Shown: positions 1 through 9,099 of the stretch, in pieces
Numbering within the stretch: the first letter of the stretch is position 1
Layout: every line of letters starts with the position of its first letter
Assembly: GCF_014842925.1 (NCBI RefSeq)
Contig: NZ_JACYXJ010000001.1
Span: forward strand, 124,001-188,000
Direction: 5' to 3'
Length of the DNA: 64,000 nucleotides
Origin: Roseibium polysiphoniae
GTDB taxonomy: Bacteria; Pseudomonadota; Alphaproteobacteria; Rhizobiales; Stappiaceae
The notes under the pieces: generated by a model
Databases searched by the model: none
Seen by the model: the letters and a program-made list of their open reading frames with translations, nothing else
What the model was told of the DNA's origin: nothing
Translations under genes and position numbers: made by a program

Positions 1-1431
1 ACGGGCTGGTTTGTCAGCCTGATCTTTAGTCCCTTTCCAGGCACCAGCTTTCCCTGGATCGTTGCTTGGCTAGTCGTCGCCGCAACCATCTTTACCGTCT
101 ATTTCGGCGTTATTCAGTTCCGCGCCTTTGGTCACGCGATTTCGCTGGTCAAAGGCGATTACTCGGATCCAAATGATGCAGGGGAGGTCAGTCACTTCCA
201 GGCACTGGCCACAGCCCTTTCGGGAACCGTCGGGCTGGGGAACATCGCCGGGGTGGCCGTCGCCGTCGGCATCGGCGGCCCGGGCGCAACGTTCTGGATG
301 ATCCTCGCGGGTTTGATGGGCATGGCCTCCAAGTTCACCGAGTGTACGCTGGGCGTGAAGTACCGCAATGAATATGCCGACGGTACGGTCTCCGGCGGCC
401 CGATGTATTACATCACCAAGGGCTTTGCCGAACGGGGTGTTCCGGGCGGGAAAATCCTTGCGGTGCTCTTTGCGATCTTCTGTATCCTTGGTGCGCTTGG
501 TGGCGGCAACATGTTCCAGGCCAACCAGGCGCACCAGCAGATCGCTGGCATCGTTGGTGATTATCCAGGCTGGATCACCGGCATCATTTTCGCCGGCGTC
601 GTCTTTGCTGTCATCATCGGCGGGCTGCAGTCGATCGCAAGCGTGACCGAAAAGGTCGTGCCCTTCATGGGCATTCTCTATGTGCTGGCCGCATTGGTCA
701 TCATCCTGATGAACGTGGACAAGGTCGGCTGGGCATTTGGCCAGATCTTCGAAGGCGCCTTTACCGGTCTGGGCATTGCGGGCGGTTTCGTCGGGGCCTT
801 GATCCAGGGCTTCAAGCGCGCGGCCTTCTCCAATGAAGCGGGCGTCGGTTCTGCGGCGATCGCGCACTCTGCGGTTCGCACAAAGGAACCCATCACCGAG
901 GGTGTCGTCTCTCTGCTTGAACCCTTCATCGACACGGTTGTCATCTGTACAATGACCGCGTTGGTGATCATCATCACGCAGCAGTTGGTGATCGATCCGG
1001 CGACCGGAAACTATCTGGTTGAGAACGGCAGCATCGTGACCGCTTCCGGCGCATCCGGTGTTGGTCTGACCTCGGCTGCCTTCGGCAGTGCGTTCAGCTG
1101 GTTCCCCTATGTCCTGGCCGTCGCGGTGATCCTCTTCGCCTTTTCGACAATGATTTCCTGGTCCTACTACGGTCTGAAAGCCTGGACCTACCTGTTCGGT
1201 GAAGGCAAATCCAAGGAGATCGTCTTCAAGGTCATCTTCTGCATTTTCGTCGTCATTGGTGCCGCGGCCAATCTTGGGCCGGTCATTGATTTCTCCGATG
1301 CGGCCATCTTCGCCATGGCGGTCGTCAACATCATTGGACTTTATGTCCTGATGCCGGTCGTGAAGCGGGAGATGATCAGCTACATGGAACGCCTGAAATC
1401 AGGTGAAATCCGCAAGTTCAAGAGCCACTGA
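1..1431 (+). CDS. Sodium:alanine symporter (AGCS family), 5' end outside window
   Basis: The reading frame is open from base 1, so the start codon lies upstream; 476 residues are visible. The protein is an inner-membrane carrier that co-transports alanine or glycine with sodium. The AGCS signature [13 protein letters not shown] is at visible residues 75-87, preceded by [13 protein letters not shown]. Many hydrophobic segments follow, with the second conserved stretch [14 protein letters not shown] near 272-285. The C-terminus is a short basic tail. AGCS proteins usually have about 450-550 residues, so little is missing. An intrinsic terminator lies 32 bases after the stop. Family assignment is firm; alanine versus glycine preference cannot be read from sequence. 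Confidence 0.93.
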   Translation, partial: TGWFVSLIFSPFPGTSFPWIVAWLVVAATIFTVYFGVIQFRAFGHAISLVKGDYSDPNDAGEVSHFQALATALSGTVGLGNIAGVAVAVGIGGPGATFWMILAGLMGMASKFTECTLGVKYRNEYADGTVSGGPMYYITKGFAERGVPGGKILAVLFAIFCILGALGGGNMFQANQAHQQIAGIVGDYPGWITGIIFAGVVFAVIIGGLQSIASVTEKVVPFMGILYVLAALVIILMNVDKVGWAFGQIFEGAFTGLGIAGGFVGALIQGFKRAAFSNEAGVGSAAIAHSAVRTKEPITEGVVSLLEPFIDTVVICTMTALVIIITQQLVIDPATGNYLVENGSIVTASGASGVGLTSAAFGSAFSWFPYVLAVAVILFAFSTMISWSYYGLKAWTYLFGEGKSKEIVFKVIFCIFVVIGAAANLGPVIDFSDAAIFAMAVVNIIGLYVLMPVVKREMISYMERLKSGEIRKFKSH

Positions 1432-1462
1432 GCCCTAGAACACAGCACGGACAAACAAGAAG

Positions 1463-1490
1463 GCCCGGGACAGATCGCTCCGGGCTTTTT
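1463..1490 (+). terminator. Rho-independent terminator of the AGCS symporter gene
   Basis: GCCCGG at 1463-1468 pairs with CCGGGC at 1480-1485, followed directly by five T residues. It sits 32 bases beyond the symporter stop. Confidence 0.85.
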
Positions 1491-1808
1491 GCATGCAGGA
1501 TCAGGTTTTCTGTAAGGGCAGCCGCCGAGCGAGTTGGGCAAGAGCTTGTCGCAAGCGTGTCCCAAGAGCACGCCGCCGTGCGGGCTGTAGGTAAGCGCAA
1601 ACGCAGCATTTATCCTCTTTAGGACGCAATTTCGGGGATGGAGAAGCCGGTCGATTACCTTGGGTGCTTTTGCTCACAAAAGGCCGGGCTTCACATGGTT
1701 TTAAGACACGAAAGAAAACCCACTCGACGCGGTTCATCTTCAAGGCTACAACGCGAAATTAGACACTAGAAATCGCGTGTAAATCGCGATCGGCCGGGAG
1801 GTCCCAAG
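1491..1808. other. Intergenic region before the aminotransferase
   Basis: About 320 bases with no convincing gene. Short frames here have no ribosome binding site and no recognisable protein. The aminotransferase promoter must be here but no clear -35/-10 pair was seen. A good Shine-Dalgarno, GGGAGG, is at 1797-1802. Confidence 0.5.
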
Positions 1809-2993
1809 ATGAAATCCACCAATCCCGTTTTCACTGGGCTGGAAACCACGATTTTCGAAACCATGTCGCGGCTGGCAATGGCGCATGAAGCCGTGAATCT
1901 GGGGCAGGGATTTCCCGATGTGGACGGTCCCTTGGACATTCGTGAGACCGCGGCAAGGGCACTGGTTGACGGACCGAACCAGTATCCGCCCATGCTGGGC
2001 CTGCCAGAACTTCGCCAGGCGGTCGCTGCCGCCAACAAGCGGTTCTACGGCCTGGATATCGATTGGCAGAGCCAGGTTGTCGTGACCTCCGGTGCGACAG
2101 AAGCGCTGAATGATTGCATTCTTGCGCTCGTTGAACCGGGCGACGAGGTGATCCTGATCGAGCCGCTCTATGATTGCTATCTGCCGCTGGTCAAGCGTGC
2201 GGGCGGCATCCCAGTACGTCTGAGGGTCACGCCGCCAAGTTGGGCCCTCGATCTTGCGGCGCTGGAAGCCGCCTTCACGGAAAAAACCAAGGCGATCTTG
2301 ATCAACAATCCGATGAACCCGGCTGCCAAGGTGTTCTCCGAAGACGAGCTCAAGGCCATCGCAGAGCTCTGTGTTCGCCATGATGTCTATGCGATTTGCG
2401 ACGAGGTCTATGAGCACCTGGTCTTCAACGGCACGCGCCATCATCCTCTCATGAAGTTTGACGGCATGGCCGAGCGCACCCTGCGCATTGGCTCTGCGGG
2501 CAAGACCTTCTCGCTGACCGGCTGGAAGGTCGGCTACATCACGGGCGCAGCACAGCTCATCGACCCGATTGCCAAGGCCCATCAATATGTCACCTTCACC
2601 ACGCCGCCGAACCTGCAGAAGGCCGTCGCTGCGGGGCTGACAAAGGATGAGGCCTATTATGAGGGCCTCGCTTCGGACCTTGCGGCCAAACGCGATCGCA
2701 TGGCCGGGGCGCTTGAAAAACTTGGCTTTGGCGTTCTGCCCTGCGCGGCAACCTATTTCCTGACCTGCGACATCACGGGGCTTGGCATAGGCGACACGGA
2801 CGTTGAGGCCTGTCAGCGTATGGTCAAAGAGGCCGGTGTTGCAGCTGTTCCTGTGTCCGCCTTCTACGGCGGCGACGCGCCGACCAACTTCATCCGCTTC
2901 TGTTTCTGCAAACAGGATCACGTCATTGATGAGGCCATGAGCCGGTTGGAAAACTGGATGACGGCTGATCTTCAGGAGGTGGTGGCCCACTAA
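1809..2993 (+). CDS. PLP-dependent class I/II aminotransferase
   Basis: A 394-residue fold-type I aminotransferase, normal in length. Motifs: NLGQGFPD near 30-37 (substrate carboxylate region), TSGATEAL at 93-100, NNPMNP at 166-171, aspartate D198 in ICDEVYEH (pyridine nitrogen contact), and the PLP lysine K232 in SAGKTFSLTGWK. The GQGFPD and GWKVGY patterns fit the kynurenine/methionine/glutamine aminotransferase group (YbdL-like) better than classical AspC. GGGAGG at 1797-1802 supports the ATG. The asparaginase gene starts 41 bases downstream on the same strand, suggesting a shared transcript for amino-acid breakdown. Exact amino donor is unknown. Confidence 0.9.
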   Translation: MKSTNPVFTGLETTIFETMSRLAMAHEAVNLGQGFPDVDGPLDIRETAARALVDGPNQYPPMLGLPELRQAVAAANKRFYGLDIDWQSQVVVTSGATEALNDCILALVEPGDEVILIEPLYDCYLPLVKRAGGIPVRLRVTPPSWALDLAALEAAFTEKTKAILINNPMNPAAKVFSEDELKAIAELCVRHDVYAICDEVYEHLVFNGTRHHPLMKFDGMAERTLRIGSAGKTFSLTGWKVGYITGAAQLIDPIAKAHQYVTFTTPPNLQKAVAAGLTKDEAYYEGLASDLAAKRDRMAGALEKLGFGVLPCAATYFLTCDITGLGIGDTDVEACQRMVKEAGVAAVPVSAFYGGDAPTNFIRFCFCKQDHVIDEAMSRLENWMTADLQEVVAH

Positions 2994-3034
2994 GCCGCTT
3001 CAGCCATTCAAATTCCGACCAAGGAGTGTCGTTT

Positions 3035-4063
3035 ATGACCAATCCAGTCACCGTTGAAGTCACCCGCGGCAAGTTGGTGGAGAGCCGTCACCGTGGGTCT
3101 CTGGCGGTTGTCGATGACAGTGGCAAGCTTGTCTGCGCGATTGGCGACGCGGATGCCCGGGTTTTTCCGCGCTCCGCCATCAAGGTGCTTCAAGCCCTGC
3201 CACTGGTCGAGAGCGGAGCCGCCGACGCACTGGATTTCGATGACGCGGAACTGGCGCTTTGCTGTGCGTCTCACAACGGCGAAGGCGTTCATGTCAAATC
3301 CGCCCGTGTGATGCTGATCAAGGCTGGCCTGAGCGAGGATGATCTGGAGTGCGGCTCTCAGTGGCCGAAGCGGCTCGAGGACATCGCCGATCTGGTCCGA
3401 GCCGATGAGGAGCCGGGCGCGCTCTATAACAATTGTTCGGGCAAACATGCCGGGTTTCTTGGTCTTGCCAAGGTTCTGGGGGCCCCTACCAAGGGCTATG
3501 TGCTGCCGGATCATCCAGTGCAGCAGGAAATCAAAGCCACGGTCGAAGAATTTACCGGCGAGGAATTGACGGCAGATGTCTGCGGGACAGACGGCTGCTC
3601 GATCCCGACCTATGCCAGTCCGCTGAAGGGTATCGCGCGAGCCTTTGCAGTCTTCGGCACAGGCAAGGATCTGGAGCCGAACCGGGCGCAGGCCTGCGAG
3701 CGTCTGTATGAGGCCTGCGTCAACGAACCCTTCATGGTGGCGGGCACGGAGCGTTTCTGCACCGACATCATGGCGGCCTTCAAGGGGCGCGTTTTCGTCA
3801 AGTTCGGCGCGGAAGGTGTTTTCTGCGCGTCGATCCCCGAAAAGGGCCTCGGCGTTGCGCTGAAGTGCGACGACGGTGGCACGCGCGGCGCGGAGACCAT
3901 GATGGGCGCTGTTCTTGAAGTTTTGCTGGACAAGAGCGAAGAAGAAGCCAAGGCACTGGATGCCTATGTCAATCCGCCGATCCGCACCCGTGTCGGTTTC
4001 GAGGCTGGCGAAGTCCAGCCGTCCGAAACCTTCCTCTCCGCCCTCAAGGACGCGCTCGCCTAA
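3035..4063 (+). CDS. Asparaginase II (Rhizobium etli AnsA-like, zinc-dependent type)
   Basis: Hydrolyses L-asparagine to aspartate and ammonia in the cytoplasm. The 342-residue protein belongs to Asparaginase_II (PF06089), unrelated to E. coli AnsA/AnsB. Key residues of the characterised R. etli enzyme appear in place: S47-x-x-K50 in PRSAIK, S79 in CCASHNGEG, and the zinc/active-site set C134 and K137 in NNCSGKHAGF plus C188 in DGCSIPTY. I chose ATG 3035 because AAGGAG at 3021-3026 sits eight bases upstream; the GTG at 3026 overlaps that ribosome binding site. It follows the aminotransferase by 41 bases and precedes the DDAH gene by 30 bases. Confidence 0.92.
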   Translation: MTNPVTVEVTRGKLVESRHRGSLAVVDDSGKLVCAIGDADARVFPRSAIKVLQALPLVESGAADALDFDDAELALCCASHNGEGVHVKSARVMLIKAGLSEDDLECGSQWPKRLEDIADLVRADEEPGALYNNCSGKHAGFLGLAKVLGAPTKGYVLPDHPVQQEIKATVEEFTGEELTADVCGTDGCSIPTYASPLKGIARAFAVFGTGKDLEPNRAQACERLYEACVNEPFMVAGTERFCTDIMAAFKGRVFVKFGAEGVFCASIPEKGLGVALKCDDGGTRGAETMMGAVLEVLLDKSEEEAKALDAYVNPPIRTRVGFEAGEVQPSETFLSALKDALA

Positions 4064-4093
4064 GCTCAGTCTGAAAACTCAAGGTTTCGCCCA

Positions 4094-4894
4094 ATGCCGC
4101 ATCGCGAAGGTCTCTCCTGGCGTTTCACTCACGCAATCACGCGCGTTCCTGCCGACAGCGTGGCAGATGGCCTCAGAGCTGTTGATACAGGCAACCCCAG
4201 CGGAGAAGCCTTTCGCGCTGAGCATGCCGCCTACGTCAATGCGTTGAAAGCGGCCGGGCTGACCGTCGATGTACTGCCGCAACTGGAAGGGTTTCCCGAC
4301 AGCTGCTTTGTAGAAGATCCCGCATTCTGCCTGCCTGAAGGTGCCATTCTCTTGCGTCCCGGTACAGCAAGCCGAGAGGGCGAGGCAGCTGAAATTCGCG
4401 CCGCGCTCGAGGCGCGTTTCGACACGGTTGTCGAGATCCCTGGAGACGGGCACGTGGATGGCGGCGACGTCCTGACGCTGGATGATGAAATTCTGATTGG
4501 CTTGTCCGCCCGCACAGACAGGCGCGGCGCGGATGCTTTCGCTGCGCTTTTGGCGGAATGGGGCTACAACGCCCGCGTCGCCGAAACGCCTGAGGGGGTG
4601 CTGCATTTCAAGACCGCCTGTTCGACCCTGGGCGAAGGTGTCATCCTCGCGACCAATGTCATGATCGACAGCGGATTTTTCGGTGATCGGAAGACCGTTC
4701 AGGTGCCGGAAGATGAAGAGTATGCGGCAAACGTGATCCGGGTGAACGACGTTGTGCTGGTGCCCGAGGGCTATCCTAAGACGCGAGATGTAGTTGAGGC
4801 CGCCGGCTTCAAGACCGTCGTTCTGCCGACCCACGAAGCCCGCAAGGTCGACGGCGGCCTGTCCTGCTTGTCCCTGCGTTTCAGTCTCGACTGA
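4094..4894 (+). CDS. Dimethylarginine dimethylaminohydrolase (DDAH)
   Basis: A 266-residue guanidino-modifying enzyme that hydrolyses N-methylated arginines to citrulline and methylamines. Catalytic features are visible: C258 in GGLSCLSLRF, H171 in LHFKTACS, the acidic residue D122 in HVDGGDVL, and the substrate-binding segment SCFVEDPAF at 70-78. Length matches bacterial DDAHs (about 250-270). It is third in a run with the aminotransferase and the asparaginase, only 30 bases after the latter, which suggests a nitrogen-scavenging operon releasing nitrogen from asparagine and methylarginine. Arginine deiminase is unlikely because those proteins are about 400 residues. Confidence 0.93.
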   Translation: MPHREGLSWRFTHAITRVPADSVADGLRAVDTGNPSGEAFRAEHAAYVNALKAAGLTVDVLPQLEGFPDSCFVEDPAFCLPEGAILLRPGTASREGEAAEIRAALEARFDTVVEIPGDGHVDGGDVLTLDDEILIGLSARTDRRGADAFAALLAEWGYNARVAETPEGVLHFKTACSTLGEGVILATNVMIDSGFFGDRKTVQVPEDEEYAANVIRVNDVVLVPEGYPKTRDVVEAAGFKTVVLPTHEARKVDGGLSCLSLRFSLD

Positions 4895-4903
4895 TTGCCG
4901 GAC

Positions 4904-6316
4904 CTAGGCCGCGACCTGGTTGCCCATCACAGACAGATGTGACCAGTCCTGGGTGTTGTTGAGTTCACGGGTGGCCTTGTCGAGCCAGCGGTAGCCGACG
5001 ATCGCATCCTTGTCGGACCCTTGAACCACGTTGTTGCTGATCACGGCTAATCCGGCTCCGTCCACCACAGTGACAGCGATGCCGGTGCCGCAGGACCGCA
5101 GGACATTCTGCGAGGCAACGATGTTGCGCATGTACGGGCCCCAGCCGAGCAACAGGCCAAAACGCGGAGCACCTTCGATCACATTGCCGGTGATGGTGGT
5201 GTCTGCCTCTGCAGCGATGCCAATGCCGAAGCCTGCAACTTCTGGCGGATAAGGCCCCGTGGCGGAGAGATTGCGGATCAGGTTTCCTGAACAGACAGCC
5301 AGGCGGCCACCATCCATGAAGTTGGCGATGGAAATGCCGGTCGTGCCGCCGTCGATCAGGTTGTTGGAAATCAGCGCGCCCTGAAAGGCAAATTCCGAGT
5401 AGATCGCGACTTCGCCGGAGCGCAGGCAGGAGTTGCCGATGATCTGAACGTTTGAGCCCGTGTTGGATCGGATCGCGGAGAAAGCACAGTCAGCGATACG
5501 ATTGCCGGAGACGACCACGCCATCTGCGCGGAAAACATTGATGCCGTTGCCCCACTGGCCTGTCCCGCCATGTTTCGCGCCGATGCGTTCAATCCGGTTG
5601 CCGGAGACCAGGGTGCCATCTTCGCCCTGCTTCCAGCGGTGTACCCAGATGCCGCCATTGGCGCAGTCGGCAATGACATTGTCTGTGATCTGAAGGCCGG
5701 TGGCTTCGTTCGACCGGATGGCCGCTTCGGCGGCGCCGGTGACAATGCAGCCCGAAATCCGGCCCGAACACCGGTCAGCCACAACACCGCTTTGCGCCGA
5801 ACCGACAATGGAGCTGTCCGTCAGGGACAGTTCGCGAACGCCAACGAAATGCAGGAGGCCTTCGGTGTGACCGCCAATGCTGCGGTTGGCACCGTCAAAC
5901 GTAAGGCCAGACAGCGAGACATTGGAGACACCTTCTGCTGTGGCCAGCAGTCCGCCTCCGCCCTGGTAGATCAGGCGGGTGCGCCCTGGAACGCCAACAA
6001 TGAGCGTGCCTGAGGGAAAGCGCAGATTGGCAACCGGATAGTTGCCGGCCGGAAGAAACAGCGCACGTCCTTTCTCGACCGCCCGGTTGATCGCATTTTG
6101 GAAGAGTGCCGTCTGATCGTCCGAGGCATTTGGAACCAGTCCCAGCTCGCTGGCATCCATGGAACCGCGCAGGTCTGCGATCTGAATGGCCGCGCTCGAG
6201 GCCGTCCCGGATAGGCACAAGGCGGTGCCACCCAATGTGCCAGCAAGAAACGTGCGGCGGCTTAAGTCGACAGGCGAGGGGACTTGTGTCCCGGATCTGG
6301 AAAAAAATCGGCTCAT
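4904..6316 (-). CDS. Tat-exported parallel beta-helix repeat protein (TIGR03808-like)
   Basis: A 470-residue protein with a twin-arginine leader: SRRTFLAG with R20-R21, then a hydrophobic stretch ending near SSAA at about 41-43, predicting folded export to the periplasm. The rest is a series of short beta-helix rungs (ITDNVIADC, VVSGNRIADC, ISNNLIDGG, ITGNVIEGA), as in right-handed parallel beta-helix proteins of the pectate-lyase type. No polysaccharide-lyase catalytic signature was identified. The family, described as a Tat-translocated repetitive protein, is common in Rhizobiales-type alphaproteobacteria and its function is not established. It ends 10 bases from the convergent DDAH gene. 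Confidence 0.82.
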   Translation of the reverse strand: MSRFFSRSGTQVPSPVDLSRRTFLAGTLGGTALCLSGTASSAAIQIADLRGSMDASELGLVPNASDDQTALFQNAINRAVEKGRALFLPAGNYPVANLRFPSGTLIVGVPGRTRLIYQGGGGLLATAEGVSNVSLSGLTFDGANRSIGGHTEGLLHFVGVRELSLTDSSIVGSAQSGVVADRCSGRISGCIVTGAAEAAIRSNEATGLQITDNVIADCANGGIWVHRWKQGEDGTLVSGNRIERIGAKHGGTGQWGNGINVFRADGVVVSGNRIADCAFSAIRSNTGSNVQIIGNSCLRSGEVAIYSEFAFQGALISNNLIDGGTTGISIANFMDGGRLAVCSGNLIRNLSATGPYPPEVAGFGIGIAAEADTTITGNVIEGAPRFGLLLGWGPYMRNIVASQNVLRSCGTGIAVTVVDGAGLAVISNNVVQGSDKDAIVGYRWLDKATRELNNTQDWSHLSVMGNQVAA

Positions 6317-6368
6317 GCGGAGAGTATTGCAACGCCTGTGCCGGATGGCGTTGCAGTTGGACCCGATA

Positions 6369-7274
6369 CTAGTAAACCTTTCCGTTCTCCTTGAGATAGT
6401 CCAGCAATGCTTTTACTCGGGCGGGGACCGGTCCGCCCTGGCCGACATAGACTGCATGGAACGCCTCCCGGTCTCCGGGGTTGAGATGCTCGAGCACCGG
6501 AACGAGACGCTTGTGAGCAATATCACCCTGGACCGTAAAGGCGGTCAGGCGCGCCAGTCCTGCGCCTGCAAGCGCCAATTGGCGGATCGCCTCACCGTCG
6601 CTGGCCTGGATATGATCTTTGACCGCCATGGGAAAGACGTCCATTTCTCCCCTCAAGGGCCAGCCTTCGATTGTCCGTGCATAGGTTGGGCCGATGATCC
6701 GATGGCGGTGAAGGTCCTCTGCCGACTGAGGTGTTCCATTTTTTGCGAGATACTCCGGCGAAGCCACGATGACGCGGGCCGTTTCGCCAAGTTTGCGCAC
6801 CGTCAATCTGCTGTCAGTCATCTGGCCAGCTCTGATCGCAACGTCGGTTCGTTCCGCCAGCAGGTCGACCACCACGTCGGTCTGAATGATGTCGAGGGTA
6901 ATGTCCGGATAACGTTCAGCGAAACTGCCGATAATCGGGATTAGAACATGTGTTGCATAGGAGGCGCTTGTGCTTATGCGAATGCGTCCAGCCGGGTGCT
7001 CTCCCGCATTCGCCTGACGCTCTGCGTCATCGAGATCAGACAGGATACGGCTTGATCGCTCGTAGAAGGAACAGCCCTCGGCAGTCAGTTGCAGGCGTCT
7101 TGTAGAGCGGGTGAGAAGCCGTGCTTCGAGCCGCTTTTCCAATCGTGAAATCAGCTTGCTTACAGCCGATGGTGTCATGTTGCAGGTGATCGCCGCTGCC
7201 GAGAAAGTGCCGCCTTCGACCACCTTGATGAAGACGCTCATTTCCCAAAACCGATTAATGTCGTAGCGAGCCAT
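6369..7274 (-). CDS. LysR-family transcriptional regulator
   Basis: A 301-residue LTTR. The N-terminal winged HTH is clear (FIKVVEGGTFSAAAITCNMTPSAVSKLISRLEKRL) and a periplasmic-binding-protein-like effector domain fills the rest (RIRISTSASYATHVLIPIIGSF, then ASDGEAIRQLALAGAGLARL). I prefer ATG 7274; a TTG 12 bases upstream is possible. It is divergent from an aldo/keto reductase gene 137 bases away, so it probably controls that gene and itself from the shared region 7275-7411. The effector is unknown. Confidence 0.9.
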   Translation of the reverse strand: MARYDINRFWEMSVFIKVVEGGTFSAAAITCNMTPSAVSKLISRLEKRLEARLLTRSTRRLQLTAEGCSFYERSSRILSDLDDAERQANAGEHPAGRIRISTSASYATHVLIPIIGSFAERYPDITLDIIQTDVVVDLLAERTDVAIRAGQMTDSRLTVRKLGETARVIVASPEYLAKNGTPQSAEDLHRHRIIGPTYARTIEGWPLRGEMDVFPMAVKDHIQASDGEAIRQLALAGAGLARLTAFTVQGDIAHKRLVPVLEHLNPGDREAFHAVYVGQGGPVPARVKALLDYLKENGKVY

Positions 7275-7411
7275 TAGTGAATTCAATTCATGAATGATAT
7301 GAGATTGGGCTATCTATATCATTGATCTTCTCAAATCTAAATTGAGTTCCGAAAGAAGCGAGCCTTATTCCGGCCGCGTCTGGTCAAAACTACCTTCGGA
7401 AAGGAACTCGC
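7275..7411. promoter_or_regulatory. Divergent control region with dyads, LysR / aldo-keto reductase
   Basis: AT-rich spacer with three visible dyads: ATTCATGAAT (perfect, 7286-7295); ATGATAT at 7294-7300 facing ATATCAT at 7316-7322; and CTCAA at 7330-7334 facing TTGAG at 7342-7346. Such interrupted dyads in an LTTR intergenic region are good operator candidates. The spacing is not exactly the classical T-N11-A, so which dyad is bound is inference. Confidence 0.5.
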
Positions 7412-8449
7412 ATGGAATACCGTTCACTCGGTTCGTCTGGCCTCAAGGTCCCTGCTCTCAGTTTCGGCACTGGCACGTTCGCAGGTTCCGGACCCCTCTT
7501 TGGCGCATGGGGCAGGACGGATGTCGCTGAAGCCCGGAGGTTGGTGGACATCTGTCTGGAATCTGGCGTCAATCTCTTCGACAGCGCCGATGTTTACTCC
7601 GAGGGGGCGTCCGAGGAGGTCCTGGGTGCGGCAATCAAAGGCCGCCGAGGCGAGATTTTGATTTCCACAAAGGCGGGCTTGCCGACCGGTGAAGGTGCAA
7701 ATGACCGTGGGACGTCGCGATCGAGGTTGATCCAGGTTGTAGACGACGCTCTGCGCCGTCTTGGAACCGACTACATCGACATCTTCCAGCTGCATGCCTT
7801 TGACGCGAGTACCCCGATCGAGGAGGTTCTCGGAACACTGGACACCTTGGTAACAGCAGGCAAGCTTCGCTACGTCGGCGTTTCGAATTTTTCCGGGTGG
7901 CAGATCATGAAGTCACTGGCCATCGCCGACAGACATAACCTGCCGCGTTACGTCGCAAACCAGGTCTATTATTCGCTGATCGGACGTGATTATGAATGGG
8001 ATCTCATGCCGCTCGGAGCAGATCAGGGCCTGGGCGCACTTGTCTGGAGCCCACTCGGCTGGGGGCGCCTGACCGGCAAGGTAAGACGAGACCGCCCACT
8101 TCCAGAACTCAGCCGTCTTCATGATACCGCAGACTTTGGTCCGCCGGTGGACAACGAGCATTTGCTGAAGGTAATCGACGCTCTGGGCGAGGTTGCAGAA
8201 GAAACTGAAAAGACCATCCCGCAGGTCGCGCTCAACTGGCTCTTGAGGCGGCCGACGGTGTCTTCGGTGATCATCGGAGCGCGCAACGAGGAACAGCTGA
8301 GGCAAAATCTCGGTGCAATTGGCTGGTCCTTGACCGATCAGCAGATTGAAAAGCTGGACAAAGCCAGCCTCAAGGAAGCGCCTTATCCGCACTTCCCCTA
8401 TCGACGTCAGGAGGGGTTTGCCCTTCTCGACCCGCCTCTCGCGGGATAG
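7412..8449 (+). CDS. Aldo/keto reductase
   Basis: A 345-residue NADPH-dependent oxidoreductase of the AKR superfamily, cytoplasmic. The catalytic tetrad is visible: D57 and Y62 in FDSADVYSEG, K87 in ISTKAGL, H128 in FQLHAFD. NADP-binding stretches near the end include SPLGWGRLTGK and SSVIIGARNEEQLRQNL. A GGAAAGGA ribosome binding site is just upstream of the ATG. The divergent LysR gene probably regulates it. The substrate is unknown; these enzymes often act on aldehydes, quinones or sugars. Confidence 0.92.
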   Translation: MEYRSLGSSGLKVPALSFGTGTFAGSGPLFGAWGRTDVAEARRLVDICLESGVNLFDSADVYSEGASEEVLGAAIKGRRGEILISTKAGLPTGEGANDRGTSRSRLIQVVDDALRRLGTDYIDIFQLHAFDASTPIEEVLGTLDTLVTAGKLRYVGVSNFSGWQIMKSLAIADRHNLPRYVANQVYYSLIGRDYEWDLMPLGADQGLGALVWSPLGWGRLTGKVRRDRPLPELSRLHDTADFGPPVDNEHLLKVIDALGEVAEETEKTIPQVALNWLLRRPTVSSVIIGARNEEQLRQNLGAIGWSLTDQQIEKLDKASLKEAPYPHFPYRRQEGFALLDPPLAG

Positions 8450-8494
8450 GAGCCAGTCTACGGAGGTCGTGCGGAGGCCGAGTTCGAAAGATTT

Positions 8495-9088
8495 TTAGAT
8501 CCGCCGCGCGACTTCAGACAAAATCTGGACCGCTGCTGCTTCGATGTCTTGCAGGGAAGGTCTCGTGTCAAACTTTCCTCTTGGCAGCGGTGGTACGTGG
8601 ATGAAGACGCTCGGAGTGCCGCTCGAGATGCTGTCCCAGAGCGTGGCGTTGCAAAGATAGGTGCCGGCGTCGTGTGACAGGGAAACAGGCACTCCGCTTC
8701 GAGCTGCCGCATCTCTCAATGCCCGTACCGGCAAGGTTGATGCCTTGGCCGCAGGCGCGTCCTGTTCCAGAGGGCCGGGGGCGGCGTGATGACCTTCTGC
8801 GTCTGGCTTGACCAGTGTCGCGCGGTTGACTGCGCGGGTCTCGATGTTGATGCCACGCCGTGTTCCGTCAACGCCGAAGTGGATGATCGCAGAGGGCTTC
8901 AGATCCTTGCGCAATTGCTCGGTGACCGTCTGCCGTCCGGCCCAGGTGGTCGGTAGCCGAACAAACTCGAACCGGATCCCTGCTCTCGGGGGCAACCGTC
9001 TTGGCAAACGAGCGATCAGCTGAGCGGTAGGGTTGATAGGCATGCCGGGGAAGGGCTCAAAGCCGGTGACGAGAATGGTTTTGGTCAT
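8495..9088 (-). CDS. pcp: Pyrrolidone-carboxylate (pyroglutamyl) peptidase
   Basis: A 197-residue cysteine peptidase of family C15 that removes N-terminal pyroglutamate. The triad is visible: E83 in INIETRAVN, C146 in GTYLCNATLW, H164 in VFIHVPPLP. The N-terminal signature ILVTGFEPF is present. ATG 9088 is preferred over an in-frame TTG at 9103 because the TTG overlaps the upstream gene's stop and the family usually begins right before ILVTGFEPF. It lies 11 bases after meaB, so the two are probably co-transcribed. Confidence 0.92.
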   Translation of the reverse strand: MTKTILVTGFEPFPGMPINPTAQLIARLPRRLPPRAGIRFEFVRLPTTWAGRQTVTEQLRKDLKPSAIIHFGVDGTRRGINIETRAVNRATLVKPDAEGHHAAPGPLEQDAPAAKASTLPVRALRDAAARSGVPVSLSHDAGTYLCNATLWDSISSGTPSVFIHVPPLPRGKFDTRPSLQDIEAAAVQILSEVARRI

Positions 9089-9099
9089 AAGGTTTCTTT

